From Ferranicluibacter rubi (GTDB taxonomy: Bacteria > Pseudomonadota > Alphaproteobacteria > Rhizobiales > Rhizobiaceae): a DNA stretch of 64,000 bases. Made by a program: the position numbers and the translations under genes. A model generated the notes under the pieces. The model ran no database searches. It was given only the letters and a program-made list of their open reading frames with translations, and was not told the DNA's origin. Below, piece after piece: positions 18,889-26,910 of this stretch. The DNA is taken from assembly GCF_011603255.1 (NCBI RefSeq), contig NZ_JAANCM010000010.1, forward strand, positions 124,001 through 188,000, given 5' to 3'. The stretch's first letter is position 1; each line of letters opens with the position of its first letter.

Positions 18889-19833
18889 ATGACAACGAAC
18901 AATCTGATCGATATCGCGCGCCGTATCCCAACGTCTGTCGGGGCCCTCACGATAGCTTACTCGCCGATCCGCCTCGATATCGACGGACGGCCGCCTCTGG
19001 AACTGCGTTTGACTGCACCGGCAAAAGGCGATCGCCTCCCCATCGTCATTCTGTCGCATGGATTCGGACCGTCATTCTACGTTCCGTCGAAGGACGGCTA
19101 CGCGCATTTGGCGCAGTTCTGGGCGGAGCGCGGCTTTGCTGTCATCCAGCCCACCCACGCGAGCTCCCGCGTCGGCGGCCGTCCTGACGACGCCGAAGGA
19201 GCGCCGTTCTTCTGGCGCGAGCGCGTCGCTGAGATACGGACAGTCGTCGACCGTTTGTCAGAGATCGAGGAGCGTGCGCCGGCCGTCTCTGGCCGGCTTG
19301 ACCATGACCGCATCGCGGCGGCAGGACATTCCCTCGGTGGCCACACGGTGAGCCTGCTCCTGGGCGCGCAACTCCATGGAGAGACTTTTAGGGATCCACG
19401 CATCAAGGCTGGGATCCTTCTCACCGCTCCCGGACGTGGTGGAAAAGATCTGACAGAAGAGAACGCTGCGCGCTTTCCATTCTTTGACCTCGACTTCTCA
19501 CACCTGACGACGCCGAGCCTGGTCGTTTGCGGGGCAGACGACAATCCACATTTTACGCCCCGTGGCCCAGATTGGCACGCCGATGCCTACCATGACGCTG
19601 TTGGTGCGCATGCGCTTCTTACCCTTCACGGAGTAGGCCACGGCCTCGGTGGCATTGCAGGGCTCGACGCCAAGGAGACAGAGGTCGAGGTGCCGGATGC
19701 GCTCGAGGCAACGAAGCGCATGACGCTGGCCTGGTTGAGAACTGCCCTCGGCGATGACGCCAATGCCTGGTCCTCAGCATGTACGGCGTTGAAGGGTCCG
19801 GCGAGCAGCCTTGGAACCGTCGTCGAGAAGTAA
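18889..19833 (+). CDS. Alpha/beta hydrolase (PAF-acetylhydrolase/chlorophyllase-like)
   Basis: Cytoplasmic hydrolase of 314 aa. The fold is shown by IVILSHGFGPSFYVP (oxyanion strand), the nucleophile elbow AAGHSLGGHTVSLLLGAQ (Ser), LVVCGADDNPHF (Asp region) and the late HGVGHGLGG (His). Start at ATG 18889 with AAGGAG 9 nt upstream; longer readings lack a ribosome-binding site. It is divergent from the AraC regulator. Substrate unknown; an ester or lactone is likely for the family. Confidence 0.88.
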   Translation: MTTNNLIDIARRIPTSVGALTIAYSPIRLDIDGRPPLELRLTAPAKGDRLPIVILSHGFGPSFYVPSKDGYAHLAQFWAERGFAVIQPTHASSRVGGRPDDAEGAPFFWRERVAEIRTVVDRLSEIEERAPAVSGRLDHDRIAAAGHSLGGHTVSLLLGAQLHGETFRDPRIKAGILLTAPGRGGKDLTEENAARFPFFDLDFSHLTTPSLVVCGADDNPHFTPRGPDWHADAYHDAVGAHALLTLHGVGHGLGGIAGLDAKETEVEVPDALEATKRMTLAWLRTALGDDANAWSSACTALKGPASSLGTVVEK

Positions 19834-19904
19834 TCGGATATAGCCGGACGTCGGGAGCCTGCAGGTGGAGTGGAAGCATTACCTGTTTCCGTCGTGACGA
19901 AGCT

Positions 19905-19937
19905 GCAAAGGGAGCGGTTATCAGCCGCTCCCTTTGC
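19905..19937 (+). terminator. Strong stem-loop after the hydrolase gene
   Basis: GCAAAGGGAGCGG (19905-19917) pairs perfectly with CCGCTCCCTTTGC (19925-19937) around a 7-nt loop, about 70 bp after the stop codon. It lies between convergent genes, so it may act for both. Confidence 0.7.
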
Positions 19938-19976
19938 ATGTTAGACCTGAGCCTGCGCGCGAGGGGCACATGGTCC

Positions 19977-22373
19977 TCACGCCGCCTGCCAAACCTGATT
20001 GAGGATCTTCGCCGCCAGCGCCGCCTTATCCTGCGGCAGGAAGCGGCCGTAGTGCCTGGCGACCATGTCGGGTGTGTCCTGGATGGCATAGCTTGCCTGC
20101 TCGTAGGAGCCGGTCTGTTTCAGGATGTGGGTTGCAAGCACATCACGCACGTTGTGCGGCCCGTGGGGCAGAAGGCCTTCGATCGCACCGCGGCCGGTAT
20201 AGGGATTGTAGATCCCGTACCGCTGGATGGTCAGCCGCCACGCCTCGTAGAAAGTCGTCTGGTCGTAGGCCGCATCCTTGCTGGTGGTCTTCACCGTCTT
20301 GACGAAGAAGGTTTCGGGATCGCGCGCGTTTCCAAGAAGGACACTGCGGTGGCGCGCGACATAGGCGTCGAGATGGGTGTAGAGCCCCAAAAGATCGGGC
20401 AGGATCAGCCGGAAAGGTTTTGAGCCGAAGAACGACGAGTGGGCATTCTTGAACGCGTTGGCCGGGATAAGCACTTCCCAGCCCCGCTCGCGGTCGTTCC
20501 AGCGCAGTTCGCCTCGCTTCAGTTCCTGCAGCCGCCGCTCGGAGCGCGGAAAATGACCGCGCGGGCAGAGCAGGAGCTGGCGCAGGTTCTTCTGGCGAAG
20601 CCCCAGATGCAGGCCGAGACGCAACATCAGGAAAGCACGCACGGCTTCGGCTGCGGCCCGCGGATACCGGCGCTCGTCCGGCATCCGCTGAACGATCTCC
20701 TCTGTGATCTTGCGATACTCGGCAAGAGGGCTTGCCGCCTCCAGAACCGGCATGATCGGCTCGAACGGATCTCGATGGACGCGCATGACCCGCTGGATCT
20801 CTTTCGAGCGATGACGGGCATACTGGAAGAAACGCTCGCAGGCAGCATGCCAATCATTGCGAGCGTCATCGATCTCGGCCTGAGAGATCAGGCCGGGCAC
20901 GGCACGGACGCGCTGCAGGAGTTCGGGATGCTGCCGCAGCCAGCCGGTTCCCTCGCGGGTCAAAGACAGCGCAACGCTCAGCATGTCGACTTCCCAGGCG
21001 GTGTAAAAGCCGCGGCGGCGTTCACGCCATTGTACATACCAGTCCCAGATGCCGGGGAAGACCAGCATGCCGAAGGTCAGGTGCGACAACGGCACGCCAC
21101 GCCCACGCACGGCACTGCTGGGGGCGGCGGCAAGGGCCCCAAACATCAGTCCGAGATGCTCGATCTTTTGGGACGCCGTCTCTTCACCCCAAACCCCGTG
21201 GCGTTGAAACCCGAGTGCCGTGAGCGTCGATATCTTGAAGCTAACGAGATCGGCCATTTCCATCGCAAGGGCTGGTGGCGCATCGATCACGCCGGACAGG
21301 AGGTCCGGATCCTCGATCGACGTGACATCGTCTTCATCTGTATCGTCCACACTTGTGAGGAGGTTGCAACTGGTCGATGGGCCGCCGCCATAGGCTATTC
21401 CGGGAAAGCGTATGGCGTATCGCTGACGCACGGCTGCTGCCTGATATCGCCTGTAGTCGGTGGCGCCGGTAATAATGACGCGGCGGACCCATTCAAGGAT
21501 CTCCTCGCGCTTGGCATGGGGCAGACTGTTGAAGTCGTCCGGAAGATGCCAGGCCAATCGACGGCGTTCCGCTGGACCGATGTCGCTGCCGACGTCATGG
21601 CCCGATGCTGCGCGCGCGGCATGCGGCAGTTTGGCTTTGAAGTATCCTTGGGGAAGGCGATAGCGGGCTTCAATACGGTTGAGGATGGCGAGGCTTTCCA
21701 AAGTCCTCGGCGTCTTCATGCCGGTGATCCAGCTCAGCAGCGTAGTCTTGTCAAAGGCCTCGCCCGGATGGACGACGGCCTTATGCAGGCGATAGTAGGT
21801 CTCGCCAAAACGGCGGATCTGGTAGCTCAGTGCCTCTTGAAACGAAGCAGGATCCTGCCCTTGGCTGAAGAGTGGCTCGGGGAAGGGGTCGATCGGTTGC
21901 GGATCTGGTCCAGGCTTGGACAGGGACGGCGCCGCTGTGGATACCGTATTGCGCAGTGTCCTTGGCGATCTGGATGATGGCACGTCTTTGACAGCTCGTT
22001 TGGCCCTCGCTGTCCTGTCCGCAACCGGTGTTCTCGGCTGCTGTTGTGTTCGTTGAGTTCGCCGGGATGGCGCTGGATCCGGCTCCGCCTCGCCGATATC
22101 ACGCATCCAGCGTTCGATTGCGTCAAGTCCCGGCTGCATCGCTCGCTTCAATGCTTGCGACATCTCCTGCCGAAGATCACAATCATCGGCGATCTGCCGC
22201 CAATCCGTGCGCCCGGCGTTTATCGGTGGCCGCATGTGTCTGGCAATAAGGGACAGCAGGTAGCCCCGAATGTTCTGGCAGTCGCGTTGTGTCGCAACAG
22301 GAGCAATCCTGACCTGGCAGAACTGGGTGATCATGCGCTGGAGGGTTTGGGGTGAGGCAATGTGCTTTCGCAT
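19977..22373 (-). CDS. Large tyrosine recombinase/integrase-like protein
   Basis: Protein of 798 aa. The C-terminal ~200 residues look like a tyrosine recombinase catalytic domain: LRLGLHLGLRQKNLRQLLL (first Arg region), HNVRDVLATHIL with H740 and R743, and the nucleophile Y775 in ARHYGRF. The first ~540 residues are much longer than the usual SAM-like arm-binding region and contain a basic Ser/Pro-rich linker (about 90-165). It probably mediates movement of the adjacent island. It is not a classical phage integrase in size, and no att site or tRNA target was recognised next to it. No known accessory partners sit beside it. Confidence 0.8.
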   Translation of the reverse strand: MRKHIASPQTLQRMITQFCQVRIAPVATQRDCQNIRGYLLSLIARHMRPPINAGRTDWRQIADDCDLRQEMSQALKRAMQPGLDAIERWMRDIGEAEPDPAPSRRTQRTQQQPRTPVADRTARAKRAVKDVPSSRSPRTLRNTVSTAAPSLSKPGPDPQPIDPFPEPLFSQGQDPASFQEALSYQIRRFGETYYRLHKAVVHPGEAFDKTTLLSWITGMKTPRTLESLAILNRIEARYRLPQGYFKAKLPHAARAASGHDVGSDIGPAERRRLAWHLPDDFNSLPHAKREEILEWVRRVIITGATDYRRYQAAAVRQRYAIRFPGIAYGGGPSTSCNLLTSVDDTDEDDVTSIEDPDLLSGVIDAPPALAMEMADLVSFKISTLTALGFQRHGVWGEETASQKIEHLGLMFGALAAAPSSAVRGRGVPLSHLTFGMLVFPGIWDWYVQWRERRRGFYTAWEVDMLSVALSLTREGTGWLRQHPELLQRVRAVPGLISQAEIDDARNDWHAACERFFQYARHRSKEIQRVMRVHRDPFEPIMPVLEAASPLAEYRKITEEIVQRMPDERRYPRAAAEAVRAFLMLRLGLHLGLRQKNLRQLLLCPRGHFPRSERRLQELKRGELRWNDRERGWEVLIPANAFKNAHSSFFGSKPFRLILPDLLGLYTHLDAYVARHRSVLLGNARDPETFFVKTVKTTSKDAAYDQTTFYEAWRLTIQRYGIYNPYTGRGAIEGLLPHGPHNVRDVLATHILKQTGSYEQASYAIQDTPDMVARHYGRFLPQDKAALAAKILNQVWQAA

Positions 22374-22627
22374 ACGGCATCCACAATTGGTCGAACTCGA
22401 TCGGCCCGAGGCCGGGGCCAGCCTGCTAATGCGATGATGTTAACAGAACGTGTACAAGACAATGCATATATAGCCTCGGCGGTTGTGATCCCATTGGACG
22501 ACCGGCGGTCCTGTCGTGCACCTTGCACAACGCCATGTAGCTGAAGGTTTCCACACGTTCGGAACTCGAGTGACAGGTGCACGTTACCGAACACGAGCCT
22601 CCATCAACCAGGCAGTCAGGTGACGTT

Positions 22628-23593
22628 ATGACCCGTGTGATCGTGATTGGAGCAACGGGGCATGTCGGGACCTACCTTGTTCCCACCCTCGTTGAAGCAG
22701 GGTATGAGGTTGTCGCCATCAGTCGTGGCGTGGCCGAACCCTACCAGCCGCACACGGCCTGGCGTCACGTCGAACGTCTGCAAATGGATCGGGAGGCGCT
22801 GGAGCGCGCCGGTACTTTCGGCAAGGATATCCTGTCTCTGAAGCCCGACATCGTCATCGACAGGATCTGCTTCACAAAACCCAGCGCTGAAATGCTTGTT
22901 GAAGCACTGGCTGGTCACGTCGGTCATTTCCTTCACACAGGCACGATCTGGACCCACGGCACGTCTGTTGCTGTACCGACAGTTGAAGACGCAGCAAAAT
23001 ATCCCTTCGGCGACTATGGGGTGAAGAAAGCCGAGATCGAGACCTACCTGTTGAAGAAGGCGCATCAGGACGGGTTTCCCGTGACCATTGTTCATCCTGG
23101 CCACATCGTCGGACCGGGCTGGGTCCCGCTCAACCCGCAGGGCAACTTCAATCCGCAGGTGTTTTCGACGCTGGCGCGGAGTGAAATGCTCGTCCTGCCG
23201 AACTTCGGCCTGGAGACGGTTCATCATGTCCATGCGGAAGATGTCGCCCGCTTGTTCATGGCGGCCATCGCCTCTCGTGCAACGGCAATCGGCGAGGCCT
23301 TCCACGCGGTTTCCGATAAGGCTCTGACGCTGCGCGGATATGCGGAGAGCATGTCGCGCTGGTTCGGTCACGAACCGGAGCTGGAATTCCTTCCCTATGA
23401 CCAATGGGCGGCTGGCCAGAATGCCGAAGACGCGAAAGCCACATGGGAGCATATTGCGCGCAGCCCAAACTGCTCGGTGGAAAAAGCGCGGCGTCTCCTA
23501 GGTTTCGTCCCCCGGCACACATCGCTGCAAGCCGTACAGGAAGCGGTCACGTGGCTCATCGCAAAGGATAAGATAGAGGCACCACTCGACTAA
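22628..23593 (+). CDS. NAD-dependent epimerase/dehydratase family protein
   Basis: Extended-SDR-type protein of 321 aa. Start MTRVIVIGATGHVGTYLVPTLVEAG gives the Rossmann GxxGxxG loop. It is placed at 22628, where AGGTGA precedes the ATG; an upstream in-frame start would add 17 residues. YGVKKAEIETYLLKK near residue 138 carries the Tyr-x-x-x-Lys catalytic pair, and VHPGHIVGPGWVPL is the substrate-side strand. Substrate unknown. It is transcribed away from the recombinase and may be cargo of the island. Confidence 0.86.
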   Translation: MTRVIVIGATGHVGTYLVPTLVEAGYEVVAISRGVAEPYQPHTAWRHVERLQMDREALERAGTFGKDILSLKPDIVIDRICFTKPSAEMLVEALAGHVGHFLHTGTIWTHGTSVAVPTVEDAAKYPFGDYGVKKAEIETYLLKKAHQDGFPVTIVHPGHIVGPGWVPLNPQGNFNPQVFSTLARSEMLVLPNFGLETVHHVHAEDVARLFMAAIASRATAIGEAFHAVSDKALTLRGYAESMSRWFGHEPELEFLPYDQWAAGQNAEDAKATWEHIARSPNCSVEKARRLLGFVPRHTSLQAVQEAVTWLIAKDKIEAPLD

Positions 23594-23620
23594 GTATATT
23601 TGCTTCAGTGTTAGCTATAT

Positions 23621-23649
23621 ACCATCGATAAACGTTGGTTATCGATGGT
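23621..23649. repeat. Perfect 11-7-11 inverted repeat, dif-like candidate recombination site (left)
   Basis: ACCATCGATAA, spacer ACGTTGG, TTATCGATGGT. Arm length and the inner ATAA/TTAT ends resemble XerC/XerD half sites. The same geometry occurs at 37008-37036. An operator or a weak terminator of the upstream gene is the alternative. Confidence 0.5.
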
Positions 23650-23734
23650 TATGACCTCAACCGGCAATCATACGATGTAGCGAGCCGCAACATTTAAATA
23701 GAGTTCGTATAAGAAATCATTTATCGTGATTTCA

Positions 23735-24856
23735 ATGGCTTACGATCTCACGAAAATCAGCATGACGACCTTGATGCGGCCGGTCTTCGACGCCGGTATT
23801 GCTCTGACGCGTTTGGACGAGCGCATCGCCCGCTCGCCGGTCGGGCAGGGTTTTATCGAGCGCAGCCATTTCACGGATGCCTGCGCCTCGCTGTGGATCG
23901 ACGGCGAACTCGTCCATCTCGAAGACCTCGTCCTCCACGACGCCACCCGCGATATTCGCACACCCACCCATGAGCTGACCATCGCCCGCGACGTCCTGCG
24001 CACGCGTCGACGCATCGCCAGCCAACTTCCGGGCTGGGCGCTTTCGGCCGAGGGAATTCGTACCTTACGGAAAACCGCGGAGATCCCTTCAGCCGATGCG
24101 GATGATGTGCTGATGACCGGTACCGTGCGGCGCGCGGTCGCAAGTGATCCGGAAGGGGAGGGGGAAGATGGTGATGCCATCGAAAATCTCCCCGGCATCG
24201 ACTATGCCGCGATCGATGCGATCCTCGCACGCTCTGACGTCGCTATTGAACAAGCCAAAAAACCCGGCCGGGCTCCGGCCGATCCGCTGGTCTATGATCT
24301 CGACTGGGATGAGGACGCGCGGCTCGAGGAATGGCGCGCCGTGTTGCGGCAGGCCGAAGACTTGCCGGCGGTGCTGCAGGCAATCGTCGCCCTAGATGCC
24401 TGGAACGAGCTGGCCGTCCTTCAGCATGCGCCCTGGCTCGGCCGGCTATTTGCCGCCTCCATCCTGCGCCAGGCCGGCGTCACCTCCGGCGCCCATCTCG
24501 CGGCGATCAATCTCGGACTGAAAACTATTCCCGTCGATCGGCGCCGGCATCGTGATCGGGTGACCCGGTTGCTCGCCATTGCTCACGGCCTGATCGCAGC
24601 CGGCGAGATTGGCTTGAAAGAGCATGACCGGCTGGCGTTGACGAAAACAATGATGGACCGAAAACTGGACGGACGGCGAGCCTCCTCGAAATTGCCAGAG
24701 CTGGTGGAGCTGGTGATGGCGCGGCCCCTGGTGTCCGCAAAAACGGTGGCGAAGACGCTGGATGTGACGCCGCAGGCGGCGAGGCGGATCGTTTTGGAAC
24801 TCGGCCTCCGGGAGATGACGGGGAGGGGGAGGTTTCGGGCGTGGGGCGTTATCTAA
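23735..24856 (+). CDS. RHE_PE00001-type protein (DUF1612 + HTH_13)
   Basis: Protein of 373 aa matching the family common on rhizobial plasmids: the N-terminus [62 protein letters not shown], and a C-terminal winged-helix segment ([42 protein letters not shown]). The first part resembles the helical region before Fic domains, but no HPFxxGNGR motif is present. DNA-binding seems likely from the C-terminus. Function unknown. It lies just inside the left 11-7-11 repeat. Confidence 0.85.
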   Translation: MAYDLTKISMTTLMRPVFDAGIALTRLDERIARSPVGQGFIERSHFTDACASLWIDGELVHLEDLVLHDATRDIRTPTHELTIARDVLRTRRRIASQLPGWALSAEGIRTLRKTAEIPSADADDVLMTGTVRRAVASDPEGEGEDGDAIENLPGIDYAAIDAILARSDVAIEQAKKPGRAPADPLVYDLDWDEDARLEEWRAVLRQAEDLPAVLQAIVALDAWNELAVLQHAPWLGRLFAASILRQAGVTSGAHLAAINLGLKTIPVDRRRHRDRVTRLLAIAHGLIAAGEIGLKEHDRLALTKTMMDRKLDGRRASSKLPELVELVMARPLVSAKTVAKTLDVTPQAARRIVLELGLREMTGRGRFRAWGVI

Positions 24857-24960
24857 AGAGCAGGTAAAGAGCATTCCGTAACCCAGTTGCGTTCGCAGTG
24901 TCTCGTTCTTGATTTGTTTCGAATTGCGACTTAAATAGATGCTCGAACTTGCGGAGCGCC

Positions 24961-25452
24961 ATGATGAGCGATTTGGAACTGCGTCAATTCCACTCCTTTC
25001 TGGAAGATCTGATCGACGAGTCCTTCCGCACGGGGAGGTTCTCTGCCGACAAGATCGTGCTCAGAGTGGTCACGGAATATCCGGAGCGACTAGACAATAT
25101 TCGAATGCACCTCAACGACCTCGGACTGCGCGCTCTCATACGCAACAACTGCCGTGCTAAAAACAGGACGAGCAGTGTCGAACCTGACATGTTCGGGCAC
25201 TATGGCCTGGGGAAGCGGGTGGCCGTGCCTTATGTGGACGATCACGGTAAGAACCGATGGGACAGGAAGCCCCGCGGTGAGTTGTCGTTCGACGACCTCG
25301 ACAGGATTCGCGAACGCCGGGATGAACGGCCGGCACGGGCTTCCAGGGACCAGAAGGAACTAGAGGATATCGCCAAGAGGGCTGAGCCCTACCGCAGCTT
25401 GACCGAGAGCATATCACAAGCGCTTGCCATGGCGGAACGGGACGGACGATAA
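24961..25452 (+). CDS. Hypothetical protein
   Basis: Protein of 163 aa, not recognised. Start MMSDLELRQFHSFLEDL at 24961 with GGAG 5 nt upstream. It is predicted soluble and charged, with an N-terminal alpha/beta-looking part (FSADKIVLRVVTEYPERLDNIRMHLNDLGLRALI) and a basic, Arg/Glu-rich C-terminal half (about 95-145) likely to be helical. It lies between the DUF1612 gene and ietA on the same strand but about 400 bp from ietA, so an operon with it is doubtful. Confidence 0.6.
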   Translation: MMSDLELRQFHSFLEDLIDESFRTGRFSADKIVLRVVTEYPERLDNIRMHLNDLGLRALIRNNCRAKNRTSSVEPDMFGHYGLGKRVAVPYVDDHGKNRWDRKPRGELSFDDLDRIRERRDERPARASRDQKELEDIAKRAEPYRSLTESISQALAMAERDGR

Positions 25453-25869
25453 CGATCGCGTCAAACTGCATCATCAGAAAAGCTGTGATCAACACAGGCG
25501 CCGTAATCAGCTTCGTACGCGGGCCGGTTGTGGCCGCCAGAGAATTGTCCTAACCTTACCGCGTTGGAAGGTACCTTGGTCCCCCAGCGGAGCATAGAGA
25601 TGTTCTTCTCCACCTGGCGGTGTTCACGGTTAGGCAAGGTTCGAAAGTGTAGTCTTGCACTGACTCGTATCGGTGCGGCCCTGATTGGATGTGGAATACA
25701 GTCGAGGCCGACGCTCGCGGTGAGACTGGGCGACAAGGACACTGTCGTCAAAAATTGATTTAGAACTCTAGTCATGGCTGCGGGTTTACCTATGATGATT
25801 AAGGAAGCTTCACAGAGGACTATCGAGCAGATGCCACGCAACGAGCCTGGGCGGAAAAGGGATGAGCCC
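25453..25869. other. Gene-poor stretch upstream of ietA
   Basis: No convincing gene. It presumably holds the promoter of the ietA-ietS operon. A longer in-frame reading of ietA could begin at 25774 or 25831, but those ATGs have poor ribosome-binding sites. Confidence 0.45.
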
Positions 25870-26910
25870 ATGATCGACACCGGTCCTGCACGCGCTGCCT
25901 TGCAGGCGCTGACCACCGAAGCTCGGGCGCAGCAGCACCTCGGGCTGGCTGACCGACTTGACAAGGCCGCGTCCGGTACGCGGGCTCCGCAAGGCAATAC
26001 CCGTGCCCGCAGCGCGACCATTCCGGCGAGCGTCGAAGGCTCGCTCGTCCAAGTCAATGCGCGTCGGAAGCTGAAAGATCTAGTTCTCCCACCTCACGCG
26101 ACGATGGAGATCCGTGAATTCATCGACGAATATGCGGAGATCACGCTGCTCCGGTCCCATGGGCTCGAGCCCCGCCACAAGGTTCTCCTCGTCGGTCCTC
26201 CCGGAACAGGCAAGACAAGTCTCGCTGAAGTTTTCGCCAGCGAGCTCGAGTTGCCGTTCCTGGTCGTACGGTATGACGGCCTTATCGCAAGCTATCTGGG
26301 GGAGACTGCGACCAGGCTCCGCAAGCTTACCGACTATGTCTCGCAACGACCGTGCGTAGTGTTCTTCGACGAATTCGATACGGTCGGCAAGGAGCGGGGC
26401 GACGCCCAGGAGACTGGCGAAATCAAGCGGGTGGTGAGCTCGCTGCTTCTGCAGATGGACTCTATACCGAGCCATTGCGTCATTGTATGCGCAACCAACC
26501 ACCCGGAACTTCTCGACCGGGCCGTCTGGCGTCGTTTCGAGCTCCGCCTCGAGGTGCCGCTGCCGGGTCGCGACGAGATCGCGCAGTGGTTCCGACGCTT
26601 GGTTAAGGATTTCGGCAGCAAGTGCAACGTAAGCGAGAAAAACTTCGTGGACTCGTTGATTGGTAAGAACTTTTCAGATATCGAGTCTTTCACTTTGGAC
26701 ATCCGCCGAAAGATTGTCTTGTCCCGAGGAAGTGTTTCGCCTGACCAGGCCATCCAGGCGGCTTTGGTGAAGCTCGAGCATAGAAAATCGCATTTGGGGG
26801 AGGCGGAAAATCGCCAACCGTCCGATAGTTCGAATTCGTCGCATTCAGCGAGTACAAAAAAGAATCAAAGGCGGAAGAAGGATGATTCCGCCTCGGGCAC
26901 TCTCATCTGA
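25870..26910 (+). CDS. ietA: AAA ATPase, IetA-like
   Basis: AAA+ ATPase paired with a subtilisin-like protease. Start chosen at 25870 (MIDTGPARAALQAL, AAAAGGG 8 nt upstream); an extended reading from 25774 would add 32 residues. In the extended numbering: Walker A GPPGTGKT 141-148, Walker B VVFFDE 195-200, sensor-1 ATN 240-242, Arg-finger region WRRFE 252-256. ietA-ietS was first described on an Agrobacterium Ti plasmid as a stability/incompatibility, toxin-antitoxin-like module and later recognised as a phage-defence pair. The ATPase probably controls the protease. The end overlaps the next gene by 29 nt. The Ser/Lys-rich C-terminal tail is probably disordered. Confidence 0.88.
   Translation: MIDTGPARAALQALTTEARAQQHLGLADRLDKAASGTRAPQGNTRARSATIPASVEGSLVQVNARRKLKDLVLPPHATMEIREFIDEYAEITLLRSHGLEPRHKVLLVGPPGTGKTSLAEVFASELELPFLVVRYDGLIASYLGETATRLRKLTDYVSQRPCVVFFDEFDTVGKERGDAQETGEIKRVVSSLLLQMDSIPSHCVIVCATNHPELLDRAVWRRFELRLEVPLPGRDEIAQWFRRLVKDFGSKCNVSEKNFVDSLIGKNFSDIESFTLDIRRKIVLSRGSVSPDQAIQAALVKLEHRKSHLGEAENRQPSDSSNSSHSASTKKNQRRKKDDSASGTLI

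Noticed and set aside
23735-24856. Fic-domain AMP-transferase
   Set aside because: The N-terminal helical region is reminiscent, but the HPFxxGNGR active-site motif is absent.
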